Shown in pieces: positions 59,922-64,000 of a stretch of 64,000 bases of DNA. Source of the stretch: Streptomyces spinosus. GTDB taxonomy: Bacteria > Actinomycetota > Actinomycetes > Streptomycetales > Streptomycetaceae. The notes below the pieces were generated by a model that saw only the letters and a list, made by a program, of their open reading frames with translations, made no database searches and was not told the origin of the DNA. How positions within the stretch are numbered: position 1 is the first letter of the stretch; every line of letters begins with the position of its first letter. The DNA lies in assembly GCF_020400655.1 (NCBI RefSeq), contig NZ_JAINRC010000016.1, positions 176,603 to 240,602 on the forward strand, given 5' to 3'. The position numbers were made by a program, and so were the translations under genes.

Positions 59922-60506
59922 TCAGCTCCGCGCGGCCTGCCGGATCACCCGCCGCAGCCCCTCGGTGAGCTGCTCGGCGGTGGTCGCCGTACCAGGGTCG
60001 AAGAGCCACTGGACCATGAGGCCGTTGAGGAGGGTCTGGTAGAGGCGCCCCTCGGTGTCGATCGTCTCCTCGTCCAGGGCCGGCTCGGGGACGCCGTTGA
60101 ACAGCGGGACGAGTCCCGCGCGGCCTTCCTTCTGGGCCTCGGCCAGCAGCTTGCGCACCTCTTCTAGCCGGTCGTCCTGGAACATCAGCTCGAAGCTGAG
60201 CAGCCAGATCGCCCGCGACTCGGGCACGGTCCGGATGATCCCGGCCCACACCTCCCGGAAGCGCTCCAGCGAGCCCGGGGGCTGGGTCATCTCGCCGTCC
60301 AGGCCGGGGTCGAAGCGTTCGCCGACGCCCTCGATCAGCGAGACGTACGCCTGCACCAGCAGCGCGTCCTTCGAGCCGTAGTGGTAGCCGATGGACGCCA
60401 GGTTGGTGCCGGACTCCTTGACGATGTCGCGCGCGGTGGTGCGCAGGAAGCCCTTGTCCAGCAGGCAGCGCTTGGCGCCTTCGAGCAGATCCTCACGGTG
60501 TCCCAT
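59922..60506 (-). CDS. TetR-family repressor
   Basis: 194 residues with the N-terminal helix-turn-helix (EGAKRCLLDKGFLRTTARDIVKESGT, then LASIGYHYGSKDALLVQAYV, residues about 9-55) and a C-terminal domain containing FRVWAGIIRTVPES-like helices and GRLYQTLLNGLMVQWLFDP. It is divergent from a multidrug-type MFS exporter with operator-like repeats between, the standard efflux pump/repressor pairing. ATG at 60506. Confidence 0.92.
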   Translation of the reverse strand: MGHREDLLEGAKRCLLDKGFLRTTARDIVKESGTNLASIGYHYGSKDALLVQAYVSLIEGVGERFDPGLDGEMTQPPGSLERFREVWAGIIRTVPESRAIWLLSFELMFQDDRLEEVRKLLAEAQKEGRAGLVPLFNGVPEPALDEETIDTEGRLYQTLLNGLMVQWLFDPGTATTAEQLTEGLRRVIRQAARS

Positions 60507-60537
60507 GGGCCCACCCTACCCCGCGATCCATACAACC

Positions 60538-60588
60538 GTCCTAGACAGATGACTTATACAGTCGTTCTAGACAAGCGTTTAAGACGCT
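60538..60588. promoter_or_regulatory. Operator-like repeats between the TetR and MFS genes
   Basis: GTCCTAGACA (60538-60547) and GTTCTAGACA (60564-60573) are direct repeats differing at one base, and AGCGT-5-ACGCT (60574-60588) is a short perfect inverted repeat. The stretch is AT-rich and only 15 to 65 bases from the MFS start, suiting repressor binding. Confidence 0.55.
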
Positions 60589-60603
60589 CGTACAGTCCTC
60601 GGC

Positions 60604-62139
60604 ATGACGACGAACCCGACGAGCACCACCGACCCCGCCGGCGCCGGAAGCGCACCCGCCCGCGCCGGACGCCGCGAGTGGACCGCGCTCGGCGTGCTGA
60701 TGCTGCCGCTGCTCCTGGTCTCGATGGACGTCTCGGTCCTCTACTTCGCGACCCCCGCGATCAGCGCCGACCTGCGCCCGAGCGGCACCCAGCAGCTGTG
60801 GATCTTCGACGTCTACGGCTTCGTCCTGGCCGGCCTGCTGCTGACGATGGGCTCGCTCGGCGACCGCGTCGGCCGCCGCAGGCTCCTGCTCGCGGGCGCC
60901 GCGGCCTTCGGCGCCGCCTCGCTCCTCGCCGCCTACGCGAACAGCGCCGAGACCCTGATCGCGGCCCGCGCGGTCCTCGGCATCGGCGGCGCCACCCTGA
61001 TGCCCTCCACGATGGGCCTGCTGCGCACGATGTTCACCGATCCCGCCCAGCGGGCCAAGGCGATCGGCATGTGGTCCGGCGTGATGACCGGCGGCATCGC
61101 CCTGGGCTCGGTGATGAGCGGCATCCTGGTCGAGCACTTCTGGTGGGGCTCGGTCTTCCTGGTCAACCTGCCCGCGATGGCGCTGCTGCTCCTCCTCGGC
61201 CCGGTGCTGCTGCCCGAGTCGAAGGACCCCGCGCCCGGCCGCTTCGACTGGCCGAGCGTCCCGCTGTCGCTGGCCGCCGTGCTCCCGGTTGTCTACGGCC
61301 TGAAGGAGATCCCCTCCGAGGGATGGAACCCGGGGTACGTCGTCTCGATCACCGTCGGCCTGCTCTTCGCGGCCCTGTTCGTCCGGCGCCAGCGCACCGG
61401 CACCTCACCGCTGATCCCGCCGGCCCTGCTGCGGGGCCGCGGCTTCACCCCGTCGCTGGTCCTGACCCTCGTCTGCGCGTTCGGGATGATGGGCTCGGCC
61501 ATCTTCACCACGCAGTACCTCCAGTCCGTCCTCGGCAAGAGCCCGCTCCAGGCGGCCCTGTGGAGCCTGCTGCCGTCGGTCCTCATCGGGGTCGCCGGAC
61601 CGGTCAGCGCCCAGCTCGTCCAGCGGGGTGTCCCCCGCGGACACGTCGTCGCCTGCGGCTTCGCGGTCAGCGCGGCCGGGTACGCCCTGCTCGCCCTCGC
61701 CGGCACCGACTCCCTGTGGCTGGTGCTGGCCGCCGCCGGCGTCCTCGCCTGCGGGGCGGTCATGGTGCTGTCCCAGCTGACCGACCTGGCGATGAGCGCG
61801 GCGCCGGCGAAACGGGCGGGCACCGCCTCCTCGCTGCTGGAGACCGGCACCGAGTTCGGCGGCGCCCTCGGCATGGCGGTCCTGGGCTCCATCGGCACGG
61901 CGGTCTACCGCCACGCGATGCCGGCCACCGCCCCGGCCGAGGCCCGCGAGACCCTGGGCGGTGCGCTGGCCGGCGCGGCACGGCTGCCGGGCCGGAGCGG
62001 ACAGGCCCTGCTCGCGACGGCACGCGAGGCGTTCACCAGCGGCATGCGGGGCGCCGCGCTGGCCGGGGCGGTGATCCTGGTGCTCGCGGCGGTCGGGGCG
62101 GCGGTCACGCTGCGCCGGACCGGGGCCGATCGGAAGTAG
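60604..62139 (+). CDS. DHA2-type (14-helix) MFS multidrug exporter
   Basis: 511 residues with about fourteen membrane helices. Signature stretches: LPLLLVSMDVSVLYFATPAI (helix 1), WIFDVYGFVLAGLLLTMGSLGDRVGRRRLLLAG (helix 2-loop 2/3, in order), ARAVLGIGGATLMPSTMGLL (helix 4-5, motif C-like) and LLETGTEFGGALGMAVLGSIG. DHA2 pumps export cationic dyes, antibiotics or antiseptics using the proton gradient. Controlled most likely by the divergent TetR gene. Confidence 0.92.
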   Translation: MTTNPTSTTDPAGAGSAPARAGRREWTALGVLMLPLLLVSMDVSVLYFATPAISADLRPSGTQQLWIFDVYGFVLAGLLLTMGSLGDRVGRRRLLLAGAAAFGAASLLAAYANSAETLIAARAVLGIGGATLMPSTMGLLRTMFTDPAQRAKAIGMWSGVMTGGIALGSVMSGILVEHFWWGSVFLVNLPAMALLLLLGPVLLPESKDPAPGRFDWPSVPLSLAAVLPVVYGLKEIPSEGWNPGYVVSITVGLLFAALFVRRQRTGTSPLIPPALLRGRGFTPSLVLTLVCAFGMMGSAIFTTQYLQSVLGKSPLQAALWSLLPSVLIGVAGPVSAQLVQRGVPRGHVVACGFAVSAAGYALLALAGTDSLWLVLAAAGVLACGAVMVLSQLTDLAMSAAPAKRAGTASSLLETGTEFGGALGMAVLGSIGTAVYRHAMPATAPAEARETLGGALAGAARLPGRSGQALLATAREAFTSGMRGAALAGAVILVLAAVGAAVTLRRTGADRK

Positions 62140-62148
62140 CCGACGCGA

Positions 62149-62192
62149 GAACGCCGGACGGGCCGAGGAACCCCTCAGCCCGTCCGGCGTTC
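62149..62192. terminator. Long bidirectional terminator between MFS and serA
   Basis: Perfect 15-base arms (62149-62163 and 62178-62192) with a 14-base loop, between two convergent genes (ten bases from the MFS stop and 14 from the serA stop). Confidence 0.85.
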
Positions 62193-62205
62193 CGGCACAG
62201 GTGGA

Positions 62206-63795
62206 TCAGACCAGGTTGACCGACCGGGCCGACGTGGCGCCGATCTCGGAGGCGACATCGGCCAGGACGGCGGCGCCCACCGTGTCGTCGACGGTCAGCA
62301 CGGCCAGCGCCTCCCCGCCCACGGCCGCGCGGGCGACCTGCATGCCGGCGATGTTGATGCCCGCCTCGCCGAGGATGCGGCCGACGGTGCCGACGACACC
62401 CGGGCGGTCCTCGTAGCGCAGCACCACCATGTGGTCGGCGAGCGCGAGGTCGACGTCGTACTCCCCGACCGCGACGACCTTCTGGACGTGCTTCGGGCCG
62501 GACAGCGTGCCGGAGACCGACACCTCCTCGCCGGTGCCCAGCGTGCCGCGCACGGTCACCACGTTGCGGTGGTCGCCCGACTCCGAGCTGGTGGTCAGGC
62601 GGACCTCCACCCCGCGCTCCTGCGCGAACAGCGGGGCGTTGACGTAGGAGACGGTCTCGTCGACGACGTCCTCGAAAACGCCCTTGAGCGCGGACAGCTC
62701 CAGCACCTTCACGTCGTGCTGGGTGATCTCGCCGTACACCTCGACGTCGAGGCGGACCGCGACCTCACCGGCGAGCGCGGTGAAGATGCGGCCGAGGCGC
62801 TCGGCGAGCGGCAGGCCCGGCTTGACGTCCTCGGCGATGACACCGCCCTGGACGTTGACGGCGTCCGGCACCAGCTCGCCGGCGAGGGCCAGGCGGACGG
62901 ACCTGGCGACGGCGATACCGGCCTTCTCCTGCGCCTCGTCCGTCGACGCGCCCAGGTGCGGGGTGGAGACGACCTGGTCCAGCTCGAAGAGCGGGGAGTC
63001 GGTGCAGGGCTCCTTGGCGTACACGTCGAGGCCGGCGCCGGCGACCCGGCCCTCCTTCAGCGCCGCGTACAGCGCCGCCTCGTCCACGATGCCGCCGCGC
63101 GCGGCGTTGACGATGCGCACGCTGGGCTTGACCTTGCGCAGCGCCTCGTCGCCGATGAGGCCCAGCGTCTCGGGGGTCTTGGGCAGGTGGACGGTGATGA
63201 AGTCGGAGACCTCCAGCAGCTCGTCCAGGGAGAGCACCTTGACGCCCATCTGCGCGGCTCGCGCGGGCTGCACGTAGGGGTCGTAGGCGACGACCTTCAT
63301 GCCGAAGGCGGACATGCGCTGCGCGACGAGGGCACCGATGCGGCCCAGGCCCACGACGCCCAGCGTCTTCTCGGCCAGCTCGACGCCCGTGTACTTGCTC
63401 CGCTTCCACTCGCCGTTCTTCAGCGCGGCGTTGGCCTGCGGGATGTTGCGGGCGGTGGAGAGGATGAGACCACAGGCCAGCTCGGCGGCGGTCACGATGT
63501 TGGAGGTCGGGGCGTTGACGACCATCACGCCGGCCTTGGTGGCGGCGGAGACGTCGACGTTGTCCAGGCCGACGCCGGCCCGGGCGACGACCTTGAGCTT
63601 CTTCGCGGCGGCGATGGCCTCGGCGTCGACCTTGGTGGCCGAGCGGATCAGGATCGCGTCCACGTCGGCGATGGCCGGCAGCAGCTCGGAGCGGTCCGCT
63701 CCGTTGCAGTGCCGGATCTCGAAGTCCGGACCGAGTGCGTCGACGGTGGCAGGCGACAGCTCTTCAGCGATGAGTACGACGGGTTTCGAGCTCAC
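62206..63795 (-). CDS. serA: D-3-phosphoglycerate dehydrogenase
   Basis: 529 residues, the long (type I) form. NAD domain: TLGVVGLGRIGALVAQRM (about residue 143-160); active site Arg in RIVNAARGGIVDE (about 230) and His in VSTPHLGAST (about 280). This is followed by an intervening ASB domain (about 320-450) and a C-terminal ACT domain (VVLRYEDRPGVVGTVGRILG, about 458), which allows serine feedback control. GTG at 63795 follows GAGGA; the frame stays open to 63909 but without family similarity. First step of serine synthesis. Confidence 0.96.
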   Translation of the reverse strand: MSSKPVVLIAEELSPATVDALGPDFEIRHCNGADRSELLPAIADVDAILIRSATKVDAEAIAAAKKLKVVARAGVGLDNVDVSAATKAGVMVVNAPTSNIVTAAELACGLILSTARNIPQANAALKNGEWKRSKYTGVELAEKTLGVVGLGRIGALVAQRMSAFGMKVVAYDPYVQPARAAQMGVKVLSLDELLEVSDFITVHLPKTPETLGLIGDEALRKVKPSVRIVNAARGGIVDEAALYAALKEGRVAGAGLDVYAKEPCTDSPLFELDQVVSTPHLGASTDEAQEKAGIAVARSVRLALAGELVPDAVNVQGGVIAEDVKPGLPLAERLGRIFTALAGEVAVRLDVEVYGEITQHDVKVLELSALKGVFEDVVDETVSYVNAPLFAQERGVEVRLTTSSESGDHRNVVTVRGTLGTGEEVSVSGTLSGPKHVQKVVAVGEYDVDLALADHMVVLRYEDRPGVVGTVGRILGEAGINIAGMQVARAAVGGEALAVLTVDDTVGAAVLADVASEIGATSARSVNLV

Positions 63796-64000
63796 GTGAG
63801 TCCTCACATGTGCGATGCGGACGGCCGTCCCGACGGCCGCAGGCGGAGGAGGGGCTAGCCGCGGAAGACGCACGACGCTGTGGGCCTGACGCGTGTTGTG
63901 CAGAAGCATAGTGGCGCGGCGGGCGTCGCATTGCGCCTCTGCGGAAGGATCACCCGTCCGGGGCTGGACGGGTTGGACAACAGGGGCCGGGGCAGTCCGC
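63796..64000. other. Region upstream of serA to the window edge
   Basis: No gene supported. The open frame continuing upstream from serA to an ATG at 63909 has no ribosome binding site. It probably contains the serA promoter; no clear -35/-10 is seen. Confidence 0.4.

Noticed and set aside
1..64000. CRISPR arrays, rRNA genes, insertion sequences or prophage
   Set aside because: No regularly spaced short repeats, rRNA sequence, transposase or phage structural genes were seen in the window.

Overview
The window looks like a chromosomal core segment of a Streptomyces. Base composition is very GC-rich with strong G/C preference at third codon positions. GTG and TTG starts are common. Several genes have actinobacterial or streptomycete hallmarks: two conservons (histidine-kinase-like protein, roadblock protein, DUF742 protein, small GTPase), the Lys-rich nucleoid protein HupS, the IclR regulator NdgR next to leuCD, an accB-accE pair, and an ATPase/XRE/DUF397 trio. 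Gene order resembles what I remember of the Streptomyces coelicolor serA-to-gpsA region, but no search was run.

Layout. 0-4 kb: phospholipid precursor genes (gpsA, plsC), an F420 guanylyltransferase, a small cold-shock-like protein and hupS. 4-7 kb: leuD-leuC with the divergent regulator ndgR. 7.2-8.4 kb: a divergent DUF4188/MerR pair around a perfect palindrome. 8.5-11.6 kb: a two-gene accessory module, a HEPN protein translationally coupled to an 882-residue KGGVGR-type ATPase with a second P-loop, directly downstream of five tRNA genes (Glu and Gln, 11.7-12.2 kb). 12.2-16.5 kb: HAD hydrolase, DUF4241 protein, gltX, FAH-family hydrolase and a 64-residue protein with a duplicated motif. 17.1-27.8 kb: two tandem conservons, cvn1-like then cvn2-like, whose GTPase genes are almost identical over 532 bases. 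27.9-29.8 kb: acyl-CoA carboxylase epsilon and beta subunits.

29.9-43 kb is more accessory: a secreted PL8 lyase, a secreted M15-type peptidase, YceI, an ~850-base non-coding region built of inverted and direct repeats, the ATPase/XRE/DUF397 trio, a Gly-rich membrane protein, divergent secreted GH3 and GH30 glycosidases, a lipoprotein and a GPP34 protein. 43.8-54.2 kb returns to nitrogen and branched-chain amino acid metabolism: VOC protein, cimA-type synthase, an operon ureAB-ureC-agmatine deiminase-TetR-MFS with a strong palindrome at its promoter, ilvE and leuB. 54.2-64 kb: a phosphatase remnant, a 43-residue gene, an AAC(2')-like acetyltransferase, the proline catabolic pair with a divergent PucR-type regulator, a TetR/MFS efflux pair and serA.

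Branched-chain amino acid genes (leuCD, ndgR, cimA, ilvE, leuB) recur across the window, with several nitrogen-release functions (urease, agmatine deiminase, proline oxidation). The least ordinary items are the HEPN/KGGVGR ATPase module beside the tRNA cluster, the repeat-built non-coding element at 33.7-34.4 kb, and the signature of gene conversion between the two conservon GTPases.
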